In this document: positions 33,357-45,280 of the stretch, in pieces
Layout: the number at the start of each line of letters is the position of its first letter
Numbering within the stretch: the stretch's first letter is position 1
Assembly: GCA_024036415.1 (NCBI GenBank)
Contig: JAMWET010000543.1
Span: 1-64,000, forward strand
DNA length: 64,000 bases
Direction: 5' to 3'
DNA from: Prochilodus magdalenae
Lineage: Eukaryota > Chordata > Actinopteri > Characiformes > Prochilodontidae
The notes under the pieces: generated by a model
What the model saw: only the letters and a program-made list of their open reading frames with translations
Told to the model about the DNA's origin: nothing
Databases searched by the model: none
Translations under genes and position numbers: made by a program

Positions 33357-33500
33357 TCAACTGAGGATCTCCACTTTACAGTGTGGACTCACCAGGCCTG
33401 CAAATAGCAGCTTAACACCTGAGTCCTGCAGATCATTTTTACTGAGGTCCAGATCTTGCAGGAGGGAGTATCCTGATTGTAGAGCTGGTAACAGTTTCTC
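33357..33500 (-). pseudogene. NLR-type LRR exon relic 4
   Basis: Minus-strand frame [20 protein letters not shown] ending K-V-E-I-L-S at a donor-like CTCAGTTGAGTG. Lies at the same relative place as the other LRR relics, behind a V 3' flank. Confidence 0.65.
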
Positions 33501-34354
33501 ACATGACAGTGTGGTGACAATTAGTCTGTAAAGACAAAGTAAAGAGTACATGGTACTTTCAAAACAGGAGAAACAGACACTTGGTACACACCATGTGTTA
33601 CTGTATCTCTGTATCTAGAACCTGATACTTATTTTTTATATACATATACATACAAATGTCAAAACTGGAACATTATCTTAATTAGTCTGGTACCACTACT
33701 TTTCCATTTTGTTACCATCTAGTTTCCACATTAATTAGTAACTTACTGTTTTTTTATATCTTTGTTCTGCTCCACTTACTGATATTTAAGTGATGATCTG
33801 ACTTTGTCAGTATGTACTCACTATGTTACCAGGAGAAACAGAAGCTACAGATCTGAGAACTCCAAATCTACAGTCTGAAATTTAATATAGTTGTTGTTTG
33901 TATGTGCTGTGTGGTTATATATGTTTTACTTACTCTCTCACTCTCACTTCCTCACTCCAGCAGATCTAGATTAATCTGCCCTCTTCTGGTAGACATCCAT
34001 AGTTATTGTGTTGGTGTTAATGGTGATCTGTATTATAATGGACCTTCAGGATCTGTAATAGTGGAACTGTGTGTGGATCAGATATGTGTGGTTATTAGGA
34101 TGGCTACACCTCTTTGTTTAGAACTGTACTAGGCTGAGAATGTAGGACTTAACTGGGCTGACTGTAGTTTATGGTGGTCTGATTCTGGTAGGTGGGTTTC
34201 CTGTAGGAGGCATATATCAGCATTAAGTCAGGAGTTTCCTGTTGTAGTGTCTCATAACTGAACTCACTTCAGAGAGATCCACACTAACACACAGATCAGC
34301 ATTAGAGCACTGAGAGCTCCAACACACTACTGATTCCATCTGATCATATTCACA

Positions 34355-34694
34355 ATGAAGAGGAACCTCCTCACCATCCTCATCATCACCTCAGGTACTC
34401 ACTGTAACATCTGATCAACAATATCTGGATAATCAGACTTTATAAACACTGATCTATATTCTCTGGTTCTTCCAGGTGTGTTTGGTGCTGGTGTGATTGG
34501 AGCAGATGATGTTTATAGGACAGAGGGAGAATCTGTTACACTGAGATGTTCTCTTGGACAGAGTGGATCACTTCGCTGGTACAAACAGTATCCTAACAGA
34601 GGCCTACAATTTATAAAGACCACAGCTGTTCTCACTGTTACGAACCCAACACTGGCAGATACAGCTCTCTACTACTGTGCTCTGAGAGTTGGAG
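34355..34694 (+). CDS. V12: short family B V segment with intact frame and RSS
   Basis: Leader exon 34355-34394, V exon 34476-34694. At 219 nt it is 84 nt (28 codons) shorter than V21. The frame reads V-F-G-A-G-V-I-G, VTLRCSLGQSG, LRWYKQYPNRGLQFIK, then directly TTAVLTVTNPTLADTALYYC and ALRVGA. The missing part corresponds to the C'-C''-D region, so CDR2 and the first half of FR3 are absent. Both Cys, the Trp, the splice sites and the RSS remain. It may be a minimal V domain or simply a non-folding product; the shared deletion with V7 shows it was inherited by duplication. Confidence 0.7.
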
Positions 34695-34733
34695 CCCAGT
34701 GATGCAAAGTCTCTAAGATGCTTTACAGAAACT
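34695..34733 (+). other. RSS of V12, non-canonical heptamer
   Basis: CCCAGTG 34695-34701, 23-bp spacer, nonamer ACAGAAACT 34725-34733. Confidence 0.75.
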
Positions 34734-35084
34734 CACACACCTTCTGTTTGCTTTGAACACAAGGAGATCAAAGTCCCATCCAAACCACAATGTATGATCT
34801 GATGTTCCTCTCTCTCTGAAATGACTGAGGTTACATTTCTGAGGGTAAATACAGTAAACAGTGAGTACAAGTGTGTCAGACACAGGATACAGTGTGAGCT
34901 GCTACACTACAGGGTTTATATCATGTTTCTATCAGATCAAATGCAGTGAGAGACTAATGTAGTAGATGCAGTTCCTTTCTCCGGTCACAGAACGTTTGTG
35001 TGTTCTTTGTGTATTCAGACCTCCTCTTTTTGTGGATAATGGTTACAGTAGAAATTACTGAATGTAAAAGAAGACTGTTATAAG

Positions 35085-37395
35085 TTGACATTCTTTATCC
35101 CTGGCCCCGCCCACAGAAATAGGTGGTACGTCCAGAGGGGTTTGTCCAGGTTATTCTGCCACTGTAGCCTATTGTTAACAGGACCTAGAATTTTCACCAC
35201 CTTAGCTGGACCTGTCCATTTTAGTTCTAATTTTGATGAAATCTTATTAGAGGGTTTGGACAGCAGGTGTGCCCTAATCCAGACCAGATCGCCCACAAGA
35301 ACTCGCGCAGATCTCCTGTGGGCATTATAATATAATAACGTGGGATTTACTGTCCCTCAGAGAGAACCGCTCTATTCACTTTGTGTAATAGTCCACCACC
35401 ACAAGCAGATAATTATTTCCCTTCTTGCCTCGAGGAAAGGGCCCCATAAAATCCAGTCCGAGTATGTGTCCTGCTTCTTCCACTTCGGTGGTCTGTAAAC
35501 ATCCAGCAGGTTTCTTGTTGTCCAGGTTGTACTGCTGGCAAATTGCACACAGTTTCACAGGCTCCCACACATCTTTTCAGACTGTGGACCACCAGGCCAC
35601 CTCTAAAATCCCCAACAGAGTCTTATGTCTGCCCAATTGACCACCCAAAAGATTTTAATGAAAATAGTATAGAAAAGTGGAGACCGCCCCCCCGGGCTCT
35701 ACCAGTGGATACTTCCAGCCTACTCCTTTAACGGATATTGTCCTGTAAAGGACATATTGAAGTATCTCCCAACCAATGCGCTCTGTCTGCTTACTGAGGT
35801 CAGGCTTTTTGCCTGCATCTTTTGATCTCCTTTTTGAGCATGTGCAATCTCAGCCAGAGAAGTGGGCGAATCAGAGGTGTAGGCAGTTGGGAGTGTAGAC
35901 ACATAAGGGGCCATCACTAGTGACTGATCAGGCTCCACTGCCCGTGAAAGAGCATCTGGCACAATGTTCGTGCAACCTTTACAGTAGTAAACGTCAAAAT
36001 TAAATTGTTGTAGCCTCAGAATCCAGCGGGTACTGGAGCTGGTGTTTGGACAGTTGAATGCCCAGGTCAGAACATTACGGTTCATGAAAACCATGAACTC
36101 ATCTCCCTCCAGGTAATGGCGCCATTTCGCTACAGCCTAAACCACTGCTAGGCACTCCTTCTCTGAAGTAGAGTATTTGAGCTCCCCCTCTGAATTCTCC
36201 TGGGTCAGAATTGCTCCTAGCCCTACGTCACTGGCGTCAGTATATACCTGGAAGGGCTGAGTAAGATCAGGCTGGGCCAGAACCAGAGAAGTTTTCAAGG
36301 CCTGCTTTAGCTGATCGAAACTGTTCTACCAGTCCTCCATCCATGCCCACTTAAATGCCTTTTTCTTCAGCTGGTTCAAAGGTCACAGCCTGGGTTTGCT
36401 CTTCATCATTTCCACCTCCTTCCCTGAGACAATATGCCCCAAAAACCTATGCTGAGATTGTAAGAAGTGGCAGCATTAAATAGAGCATGGAGGTCTTTCA
36501 AATGCTGCTCGCGGTTAGGGGAGTAGACAATGATGTCATCAATGTATACAAAACATATGTGGCCCTGTAATTCCCCTAGAACTATCTCCATAAGGTGCTG
36601 GAACATTGCCCCTGCATTTTTTTAAACCAAAGCCATACATTTAAAATGGGAGAGGCCTACAGGAGTAGTGAAGGCCTTGCTCCTCGGATTGCTACCTGCC
36701 AGTAGCCAGATTTCAAATCCAAAGAACTAAAACACCCTGCCCCATGTAAAGATTCCAAGATGTCATGAATCAATGCCATTGGGTACGCATCTTGGGGTGT
36801 CTTAGCATTTAGTTTTCTGTAACCGACACAGAAGCGGTAGGACCCATCTGGTTTTCCCACCAGTACCACAGGCGAAGCCCAAACGGACTGAGATGGCTCT
36901 ATGATGTCATCTTCCAACACACATTTCACATGCTCCTCCATGATGGTTCTTTTCAGGGGGGATACCCGATATGCCCTGGTGCGAAGTGGGATCTCATCAC
37001 TGGTATATATATGATGCTGGGTTATGCTGGTCCTTCCTAATTTGGAAGAACACAATGAGGGCCAGGTTTGAAACAGCACCCGCATTCCTGGTGGATGAAT
37101 GCTCAACATGGGTTTCAGATGGAACAGTGGCCTTTACACTGACGGAGAGAGGAGGAGCCATAGCCATTTTTTCCCAAAGACTACTATGCATCAGTGTGTA
37201 GGTGCATCCCGTATCCAGCATGGCTTCCCCTTGGAGCCCTCTTGTTTCAATAGGAACGACCAGCAGGTGTGGAGATTCTGCTTTAGCTAAGGCCACAGGG
37301 TGACTGTGTTGGCCCCTGTGTTCCAGATTGACATTACTGGAGCTCCTGCTGTTTTGTGTCTTTTTGGTCTTGTCAGTAGAAGCATGGCTTTTCAC
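35085..37395 (-). mobile_element. Antisense Gypsy retrotransposon, degenerate pol
   Basis: Read on the minus strand from 37395 the parts lie in normal order. Protease has L-D-T-G-C-T-Y-T-L-M near 37200. Reverse transcriptase has [12 protein letters not shown] and [11 protein letters not shown] near 36700-36900, and I-D-D-I-I-V-Y near 36530. RNase H runs to P-D-A-L-S-R near 35950. Integrase starts with C-A-I-C-Q and D-F-M-G-P-F-P near 35430-35540, and its C-terminal part (KWTGPAKVVKILG) is near 35200. Most of the integrase core is missing and several frameshifts are present. No LTRs seen. Confidence 0.8.
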
Positions 37396-37599
37396 TCAGG
37401 CCCAGTAGCCCTTCTTTGCATCCCAGTCACGCTCTACCATGGACCCACGTATGGACTGTTCCTCTTAAACTGCTCAGAGAACCACCATCACAGGTACAAT
37501 GTTAAGGTAACACCTGCAGCTGTAGAAGACACGTACAGAGTTTCAGCTCTAAGCTAAAAATCAATCATAAAGGTTATTACTGTCATTACTGGTGTGAAT

Positions 37600-37960
37600 G
37601 AAAGAGGAACCGGCACAGTGACAGGAATGGTACCTGGTCAGAGACAAGAAGGGTACTGTCCCAGGGACTAGAGGGGTGACACCACAGTGAAAGGAGGAAT
37701 ACCAAGAGGAAAGATGCCCCAGTGACAAGAACGGTATCTCCTCAGTGATGAAGGATAACCTCCCTGGTGACCAGAGGAGTACCTCCACCAGTAATGATAT
37801 TGGAATCTCTCCAGTGATAAGAAGCATACTGCCCTAGTGACAGGAGGGGAATCTCCCCAGTCATAGGAGGGGTATCACCCTGGAGACCAGAGTGGTATCC
37901 CAACAACAGGGGTACCTAGTCAGAAACAAGAGGGTTATTGGCTCAGTGACAAGACGCATC
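37600..37960. repeat. Degenerate short tandem array, second copy
   Basis: Closely related to 20940-21340 (same order of units, some lost), and like it followed by a family A upstream block. This is a segmental duplication spanning about 20.6-21.8 and 37.5-38.5 kb. Confidence 0.65.
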
Positions 37961-38335
37961 CTTACCTGGCTTCGGTCTTTAGACTCCCATGTCCCTGTAT
38001 GTACCTCACCTGCCTAAAGCTTTGGTCTATGAATCCTGGGAGTTCAAATCTCCTACCAAATACCCACCCTGGTAGTGCAAATCAATCCCACCCCCATGTG
38101 ACTATAACAAGGTACATTCACATGAATTAACACTTTCTACAGACCTTTCTATTCCTCCATCTCCTCCATCAGGTTATACAGCACTCTACCAGAAGGTGGA
38201 GCTCTAGTCTTCTCTTTAACTAACAGCAGTAACTGAGTCTCTGCATTATGGGTGGAGCTGTGTACCTCAGCCGAGATCTACACTAATCCCATTCAGCTCT
38301 GACTCTGTTCTCAGTCACTTCACATCTCTATCAAC

Positions 38336-38801
38336 ATGCTGCTCTCTATCCTTTCTCTCCTAACACTGCTTTTAGGTAGCACCACTTTAATCCCACTCCT
38401 TTATTTAATACCTGTAGAGAAACTATGAGAAATATGTAAAATCATTATTTTAAATGTTGTGTGAGAGATTTCAGTGTTTTATTATCTTCAATAATGTTTC
38501 CAGGAGAAACATCCGCTCAGACCATTGATCCACTTGTAGTAGAAGTGCAGCTTCCAGAGGGGGATGATCTCACTCTCTCCTGTAACTACACCACGACAGA
38601 CACTAACAGTGTTCTTCAGTGGTATCGTCAGTCTCTTGGATCCAGTCCAGAGTTCCTCCTGTATATTAGCCTATACGGGGCTAAGAGTGATCCTCCTCCT
38701 CGTATGTCTGCTGGGGTGGATAAAGACCTAAAGCGTGTGGATCTGAAGATCTCCTCTGCTGCAGTATCAGACTCTGTACTCTACTACTGTGCTCTGCAGC
38801 C
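38336..38801 (+). CDS. TRAV: V13: TCR alpha/delta variable segment, family A, intact
   Basis: Leader exon 38336-38375, V exon 38504-38801. Same length as V1 and very similar outside the loops: CDR1 has T-T-T-D-T-N-S-V and CDR2 S-L-Y-G-A-K-S-D. It keeps LSCNY, LQWYRQSLGSSPEFLLY, a FR3 with PPRMSAGVDKDLKRVDLK and VLYYCALQP. Pro is replaced by Leu in the RQSPG turn, a mild change. Followed by the stop-bearing V14 and two LRR relics, then family B V15, so it heads the third cassette. Confidence 0.9.
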
Positions 38802-38839
38802 CACAGTGACAGGAAACCCAGATACACTGTACAGAAACT
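38802..38839 (+). other. RSS of V13
   Basis: CACAGTG 38802-38808, 22-bp spacer, nonamer ACAGAAACT 38831-38839. Confidence 0.85.
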
Positions 38840-38871
38840 GGTTCTATGTCTGAGGTAGAGCAGTGCTGCTG

Positions 38872-38885
38872 TCAGGAGGAGGCGC
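38872..38885 (+). promoter_or_regulatory. CTCF-like core behind V13 RSS, weakened
   Basis: TCAGGAGGAGGCGC, one further mismatch than V1, same offset. Confidence 0.25.
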
Positions 38886-39311
38886 TGTTTACCTGTCTAC
38901 ATTTAGACCTACAGCTACTTCAACCTCCATCTTATAATATCAGAGTTATTAGGAACAAACATGATCATCCTGGATACGATAAGCTGGTGCTGCTGTTCTA
39001 AACCTGCCTGAGTCTAATCAGTGGGTACATACAAGAACCCTCCTAGAACCATATCCTGACATCATAACGTTCTACCATTAGCACACAAACACTTTAGCAT
39101 GTTGAACTTCTGGAGGTAATCACACAGTAATCCAGTAGATCCTAATGATCCTATAAGCTGATCCTCTGTGGTCGGTGTACCTGATTTAAAAGCTGGAGGG
39201 TCATGACTAATAAACTGGCAGCTGCACACCTGGTTGTAGATCTTAATGGAGCAGGTACTGACCATACAGCACACACAGTAAAGACTGTGGTACATATTAT
39301 TACTGACGGCC

Positions 39312-39560
39312 ACTGAAGGAGGTGCAGCAGTTCTACACTGCAGGTACAACACTGTTGATCAATCACCGGATCTCTTCTGGTACAAACAACAGAGTAATGG
39401 ATCTCCTCAGCTGGTTCTGATGAACTGGACCTCTGTACAGGGACACGCTGAACTGGAGTTTAAAGAGGGATTCAGAGCTGATCTAGACTCCAGATCCAGT
39501 TTAGTTCCACTGACCATCCAGAAGCTGCATGTTCCTGGCTCTGCTGTGCACTACTGAGCT
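39312..39560 (+). pseudogene. V14: V pseudogene with the same stop at the second Cys
   Basis: Copy of V2: 81 open codons from T-E-G-G-A-A-V, then TGA at 39555-39557 in place of Cys. Substitutions include Asp to Gly and Tyr to His near the end of FR3. No heptamer follows, and the flank diverges within 20 bp of the stop. Confidence 0.72.
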
Positions 39561-39569
39561 CTGGCCACC

Positions 39570-40490
39570 TCCACCCACTCACAACAACACAGCAAAGCTG
39601 GTAGTCCACTAGTGTTTATCTCAGCCTTTCATCGCTTGTTTTCCGTTTATAGTTCAACTTATTCTTTCTTTCCTTTGTTTATTCTGATTTAGAAACATGT
39701 TTAGCAAACAAAGTTTTGATGTCAGCAACATTGTCAACTTATTGTTTATTTTCCAGAATAAAAGTCTGTGTGCGTTTTTTTTTTAATCAATTTTAAAAAA
39801 TTAGGTTTAAACTTCGCTGGATCTGTCGGTTGAGACAGATATCGGAGTGGTCCGAGGGTGGACAAGCAGTCGGGTGCCAACCTGATCAAGCTAGCGGACT
39901 GGTATATTCTTGATATCTGGGTGTAGTTACAGACTACTATTAAGTCATATGATTTGAACTGGTTGCCATGTAACACAGTTGTTACACAGTAATCATGTGA
40001 AAGTTACACTTTACAATAAGTGAACAGTTTCTGTGGACTATGTAAGTACTGGGTAATAATAGTGTTTTTACAGACACCACTCTGGAAGTAATATAATGCA
40101 ACCCATTTAATGAATGTGCTGAATATGCTGTTAAAAATATCAAGACAAGTTTATATAATTACATACATTGATATAATTATATACATTGATACACATGTGT
40201 AAGTACATGAACTGTACTTTGGTATACTATCTGTAAAAAAAGATACATCTGTAGGAGTTACATTGTTATTACATGTGTAATTACAGTTATTAGAGACACT
40301 TAATCAGTGAGACCCACAAAACCTGTTAGCATGATATCACCCTTTTATTACTGATTTGTGCTACCAAGTTCTCTTTGCTGCGAACAGAACACCCATATAC
40401 GGACAAAAGATATGAATGTGTGATTGTTCAGTCTTAAAAATAAAAAATATGAACATATGAGCTTCAGTTTTGATCTTACAGGTGCAGTTT
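39570..40490. other. Gene-free, AT-rich stretch
   Basis: No gene. 39830-40010 resembles 17100-17290 (see there). Short AT-rich repeats near 40150-40200. Confidence 0.45.
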
Positions 40491-40499
40491 ATAGAAAAC

Positions 40500-40630
40500 T
40501 CACCTAAGGATCTTCAGTTTACAGTGCGAATTCATCAGGTCAGCAGATGGCAGCTCAACTCCTGAGTCCTGCAGGTCATAGTTAATGAGGTCCCGATCCT
40601 GCAGGAGGGAGTTTCCTGATTGTAGAGCTA
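40500..40630 (-). pseudogene. NLR-type LRR exon relic 5
   Basis: Minus-strand LRR exon with the donor TTAGGTGAGTTT. The AACAATGACCTG core is altered to AACTATGACCTG. Paired with relic 6. Confidence 0.55.
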
Positions 40631-40879
40631 ATGAGAGTTTGTACACTGCATGGTACATTTAGATCAGAAGATTTAGAATGGAGTGACATCACAATGTGTT
40701 ACTGTTAATCTTCTTTCTAGAAATATGAACACTGGATGTCTGTAACCTGATATGTCCTTTTCACACTGTAATGTGCTTTACCACTACAGGTAATTAAAAA
40801 TAAATTACATTTCTCATGCTGCAGATTATATAAGGACATAACATTTCATATAAGAAATTACATTTACAGAACCTGCTCA

Positions 40880-41010
40880 CCTCAGTATCTCCAGTTTACA
40901 ACTGTTTACACACACATCAGTGCAACAGACAGCAGTTCCACTCCTGAATCCTGCAGGTCATTGTTACTGTCCAGATATTTCAAGAAGGAATTTACTGATT
41001 GTAGAGCTGG
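40880..41010 (-). pseudogene. NLR-type LRR exon relic 6
   Basis: Counterpart of relic 3 (17818-17960), with the same GAGGTGAGC donor. It carries a small deletion in the LRR core. Confidence 0.5.
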
Positions 41011-41516
41011 TAATAGTTTTTCACATGACACCACAAACACAGTCTCAAATTTAATACAGCTGTTGTTTGTATATGCTGTGTGGTTATATATGTTTTACTC
41101 ACTCTCTCACTCTCACTTCCTCACTCCAGCAGATCTAGATTAAACCTTCCCTCTTCTGGTAGACCTCCATAGTTATTGTGTTGGTGTTAATGGTGATCTG
41201 TCTTATAATGGACCTTCAGGATCTGTAATAGTGGAACTCTGTGTGTGTGTTATTAGGATGGCTACACCTCTTTGTTTAGAACTGTACTGGGCTGAGAATG
41301 TAGGACTAAACTGGGCTGACTGTAGTTTATGGTGGTCTGATTCTGGTAGGTAGGTGGGTTTCCTGTAGGAGGCATATATCAGCATTAAGTCAGGAGTTTC
41401 CTGTTGTAGTGTCTCATAACTGAACTCACTTCAGAGAGATCCACACTAACACACAGATCAGCATTAGAGCACTGAGAGCTCCAACACACTACTGATTCCA
41501 TCTGATCATATTCACA

Positions 41517-41949
41517 ATGAAGAGGAACCTCCTCACCATCCTCATCATCACCTCAGGTACTCACTGTAACATCTGATCAACAATATCTGGATAATCAGAC
41601 TTTATAAACACTGATCTATATTCTCTGGTTCTTCCAGGTGTGTTTGGTGCTGATGTAATTAGACCATCAGATGATCAGGAGACTGATGTACTTAGAACAG
41701 AGAAAGAACCTCTTACACTCAAATGCTCTTATGATACAAGTGGTTCAGGGGTTCGTCTCTACTGGTACAGACAGTATCCTAACAGAGCTCTACAGTACCT
41801 ACTGTATAGAGAGGCTCGGGGATGGAGTGGTGGTGATACATCAGACAGTAGATTTTCATCTACTACATCCAGGACATCCACTGATCTCACTGTTAGAGAA
41901 CTAAGACTGGCAGATACAGCTCTCTACTACTGTGCTCTGAGAGTTGGAG
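41517..41949 (+). CDS. TRAV: V15: TCR alpha/delta variable segment, family B, intact frame
   Basis: Leader exon 41517-41556, intron 81 bp, V exon 41638-41949. Near-paralogue of V5: V-F-G-A-D-V-I-R-P-S-D-D-Q, LTLKCSYDTSGSG, RLYWYRQYPNRALQYLLYRE, then a CDR2 with G-W-S-G-G-D-T-S and STDLTVRELRLADTALYYCALRVGA. Substitutions relative to V5 cluster in CDR1 and CDR2. Followed by family C V16 at a distance enlarged by element insertions. Confidence 0.88.
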
Positions 41950-41988
41950 CCCAGTGATACAAAGTCTCTGAGACGCTTTACAGAAACT
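41950..41988 (+). other. RSS of V15, non-canonical heptamer
   Basis: CCCAGTG 41950-41956, 23-bp spacer, nonamer ACAGAAACT 41980-41988. Confidence 0.75.
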
Positions 41989-42089
41989 CACACACCTTCT
42001 GTTTTGCTTTGAACACAAGGAGATCAAAGTCCCATTCAAACCACAATGTATGATCTGATGTTCCTCTCTCTCTGAAATGACTGAGGTCA

Positions 42090-42740
42090 CATTTCTGAGG
42101 GTAAATATAGTAAACAGTGAGTACAGGTGTATCAGACACAGGATACAGTGTGAGCTGAAGCTGGTTCAAAAAGCCACCAAAGATCTCTGATACTGCACAC
42201 CACATAACACACCATCACTTACCCTTGTGTGATCTGCATGTATTCAGCACAGCAGGAATGAGCTTTCTTAACTGGAATGTTAAGTTCAGCCTCCATCTGC
42301 CCCAGGCCCTTTCTTTCCTCTGCTCTGATCCTGTACAGGATGTTGAAAGCTCTTAGTCCCCGTGTTCTCCCTCAGCGATGTCCATCAGCACTTTGAGCAT
42401 GTCTCCTTCCAACACCATCCTTACTGCTGAGCCCCATTGCTGTTCACAGCTGGTTCTGGTTCAGGTCTGGAGAGGACCAGTAGTGGCTTACTATCAAGTG
42501 CAGATGTAGGGCAGAGTCCTTCCTCTCCTCAGCCGTCCTTTTCCTCTCAGCTCAGCCATGGAGTGGTAGACCATTCCCTCACAGAGAGGGGCTGCCCTGT
42601 TGGATCACAGCTCCCTTCATATTAGCTATCGTTCATCATTAGTTCTAGCTAATGTTAGCTCGGTAATCACTATATACACCATGTATATACACACAGACCT
42701 AATGGTCCTTAAAGCCCCAGTGTGATTTAAGATCAAGACC
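42090..42740. other. Intergenic stretch behind V15
   Basis: No gene recognised. The first part matches the 3' flanks of other family B segments. Confidence 0.45.
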
Positions 42741-42884
42741 CTGACTGTGACTCATTGTAAGGTGGTGTTATGATTGGGGAACTTCCTCTGTGGTTTATGG
42801 CCAAGAACAGAACCATGGATCTCTAAAAATCAACATGTCTTCCACCTGCTGTGAGAGACCAGGTATGACATCACAGTGTTCTTT

Positions 42885-43440
42885 TTCTGGAGCTGAAAGA
42901 AGTCAGTCTGTTTCTGGAGGTCTGCAGCCTGAAGCTATGTCATGGCTACTGGTTCTCCTCTTGCCTCCGATCTCCTGGACTCCATTTCCCATAACCCACC
43001 ACCTGTCATTGTCACATGTCCATCTTTGCCCAATCACACCTCGTTGCTTCATTCTCTGTCCTCTGAATATTAATTAGTTTCACCAGATAATCATTTAGTC
43101 TGTGTGTTTAAATACTTCTCTCTCGCATGGGCTCATTGTGAAGTATTGCCACTCTGTTGTGTACTGAGTGTTCTCTCTCTGTTTGATCTTGTTTGTTACT
43201 CTGGCTTTGACTCGATTTTGGTTCTCTGGTTTACTCTTCTAGTTTATTCCCTTCGGTACCTCTGCCTGGTCTGATTGTCTGCCTGGTTTGACTCTGGCCC
43301 GTTTATTGACTCTGACTCAGTTTATCTCTCTGATTGTGTTTCCTTGCTCTTGTTATTGCTGTGTTTTGGTACAAACCTGTTTAATAAACTGTGCCTTGCT
43401 TTTAGTTCAGCGCGCGTCACAATCTGTCACATTGTCACAA
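42885..43440. mobile_element. Probable solo LTR
   Basis: This stretch has AT-rich leader sequence, a TTTAAATACTTC box (about 43108), CT-rich repeats (GCCTGGTTTGACTCTGG type) and a late AATAAACTG near 43383, the usual architecture of fish Gypsy LTRs. It is absent from the equivalent V5-V6 interval. No internal coding region beside it. Confidence 0.5.
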
Positions 43441-43499
43441 GCTACTGAAGTCTCTGTGGTCTTCAGATAAAGTTTATTAATCCTCAGTGTGCTATAGTT

Positions 43500-43610
43500 T
43501 TAATAATGATTAGAGTCCTCCTGAATTGATTGAGTCCTGCTGAATTGATTGAGTCCTCCTGAATCAATTATGAGTCCTGCTGAATTGATTATGAGTCCTG
43601 CTGAATGTAT
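43500..43610. repeat. Short tandem repeat, GAGTCCTGCTGAATTGATT units
   Basis: Four to five imperfect units of about 22 bp. Confidence 0.75.
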
Positions 43611-43793
43611 TTGTGTCCACCAAAAGTGACCTGTCATTAAATGCCTTTGTGGCAGAAGTTTATGAACCTATTGTTTTTAGTCCGTTCCTCCTTATGGATC
43701 TGCTTCATCTCTGTTATGTCGGAGGGCTTTTATGTATGAACACCACACGCCTGAACATTCCTACAGGATACTATGGTCTGGACTTTCACTCAG

Positions 43794-44020
43794 TCATTCC
43801 CAAATACATTTCTTCTTCTTCAACCATTCTTTACCGTCTTTCTGCAGGACTCTTCTTCTGCTGAGGTCCACTTCATTAATGGATGTCCTAACACTCTCCT
43901 GTAGTACTTCCTGATACAATCCAGACTTCATAGCTCCATCAGATGATGGCAGGCTGTCTTGGTCCAGTAGCAGCAATAGAGCCCAGAGTGTGATACTGCC
44001 ACCACTGTGCTTCACAGTGG
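43794..44020 (-). mobile_element. Tc1-like transposase relic (-)
   Basis: Minus-strand frame reads MKHSGGSITLWALLL, then D-G-A-M-K-S-G-L-Y-Q-E-V-L-Q-E-S and K-E-W-L-K-K-K-K. These are blocks of Tc1 transposase between the second and third catalytic residues; the Q-D-N-D-P-K-H motif is lost. Part of the insertions separating V15 from V16. Confidence 0.7.
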
Positions 44021-44631
44021 AGTAGTTTGTATTGGATGACCACTCATGGGAAGTGTAACAGTGATGTTGAATCTCCTCCAGTTGTACAGTATCTGTCTGA
44101 TGGTGGATCAGTGAAGTTCAGACTCTTCAGAAATAGATCTGGATCCTCTTCCAGCCTAATGAGCACTGGAAAACACATTTCTGAGGTCTTCAGAAATCTC
44201 ACTGGACTGAGACGTGACATGCACTACCGTACGTGTGGTAAAGGTCAGACTGTACCGGTGAAGACTGGTGTTTGTTTTTAAATAGGGTCATCCAGTTATC
44301 ACCTCTATCACCCTGATCATTCTAGAGGTTCACACACTGAGAACAGAGACGTTCACTTTGGATCACTTTGATACATAAAGAAGAGCTGTACCGGAGTCTG
44401 TGTCCTATGTTCTAGTGGGTTCTCTCTCTGTGTTATAAGTTAAAAGAAGATCTGGTCATATTTCAGGTCTCATTAATGTAGAAGCTATGCTAAAGGGTTC
44501 ACACATTCTCCAGCAGCACTACATGACAATAACCTGGTGTGGAGTATTTCACACAGTGGTCTTCATTAGAGGACGGTGTTAAAGCCACTGAGACAGCCAC
44601 TAACACACAGAGCTGTACTGATGGAGGTCTA

Positions 44632-44645
44632 CCAGCAGAGGGCAG
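44632..44645 (+). promoter_or_regulatory. CTCF consensus match before V16
   Basis: CCAGCAGAGGGCAG, 14 of 14 matches, 165 bp before the V16 leader ATG. Confidence 0.5.
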
Positions 44646-44810
44646 CTCTAATCTAGATCTGCTGGATTGAGGTGAGTTCTTCATTTGGGAGTTATTCTCC
44701 TGCACTCCTCTGATCTTCTACCAGATCCACTGATACATGTAGGAGGAGTCTGTACATGCTGGAACAGTAGAACCCAAATCTCTCCTCATTATCTGAACAC
44801 TGGAACCACC

Positions 44811-45280
44811 ATGATGTTCCTGTGCTCTCTCTCTCTCTTTATCATCATGATAGGTATGTGTTATTACCTACATTCATATCTATGTGGAATATATATTTAG
44901 TGGTTTTAAATGTGTGTTACTGTTTGTGTTTCTATTCAGTAGTTTTTTATGGCATTGATTTTTCTCTACTTCACAGAGAGCTGTTTTGCACAGTCCATAT
45001 CTCCACTGGAGGACAGAACTCAGGTTCATGCTGTTGAAGGTCAGACAGTTACTCTCTCCTGCAGGTATGAGGGTAATGTGAATAATCTGCACTGGTACCG
45101 TCAGTATCCTGGATCCAGACCAGAGTTCCTGCTTCTGAAATATCCAACATCACCTGATGTAACCCGCGCAGACCCTCCTTTCCCTCGACTGGATGCTGCA
45201 GTCAATGGAAGTGTAGTGGAACTCAAGATCTCCTCTGCTGCAGTATCAGACTCTGTACTCTACTACTGTGCTCTGGAGCC
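44811..45280 (+). CDS. TRAV: V16: TCR alpha/delta variable segment, family C, intact
   Basis: Leader exon 44811-44853, intron 123 bp ending CTTCACAG, V exon 44977-45280. The domain opens E-S-C-F-A-Q-S-I-S-P-L, then TVTLSCRYEGN, LHWYRQYPGSRPEFLLLKYP, CDR2 with RADPPFPRLDAA and VVELKISSAAVSDSVLYYCALEP. Complete anchors, no lesion. It is close to V11 and to the broken V9, which share the unusual P-x-F-P-R-L-D stretch after CDR2. An extra Cys lies just after the signal peptide junction. Confidence 0.9.

Noticed and set aside
37465..37560. Repeated peptide-like stretch Y-N-V-K-V-T-P-A-A-V-E-D-T (also near 20640) considered as a J or V piece
   Set aside because: No F-G-x-G motif, no Tyr-Tyr-Cys and no RSS. 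It is part of the duplicated non-coding flank, possibly an old exon of unknown origin.
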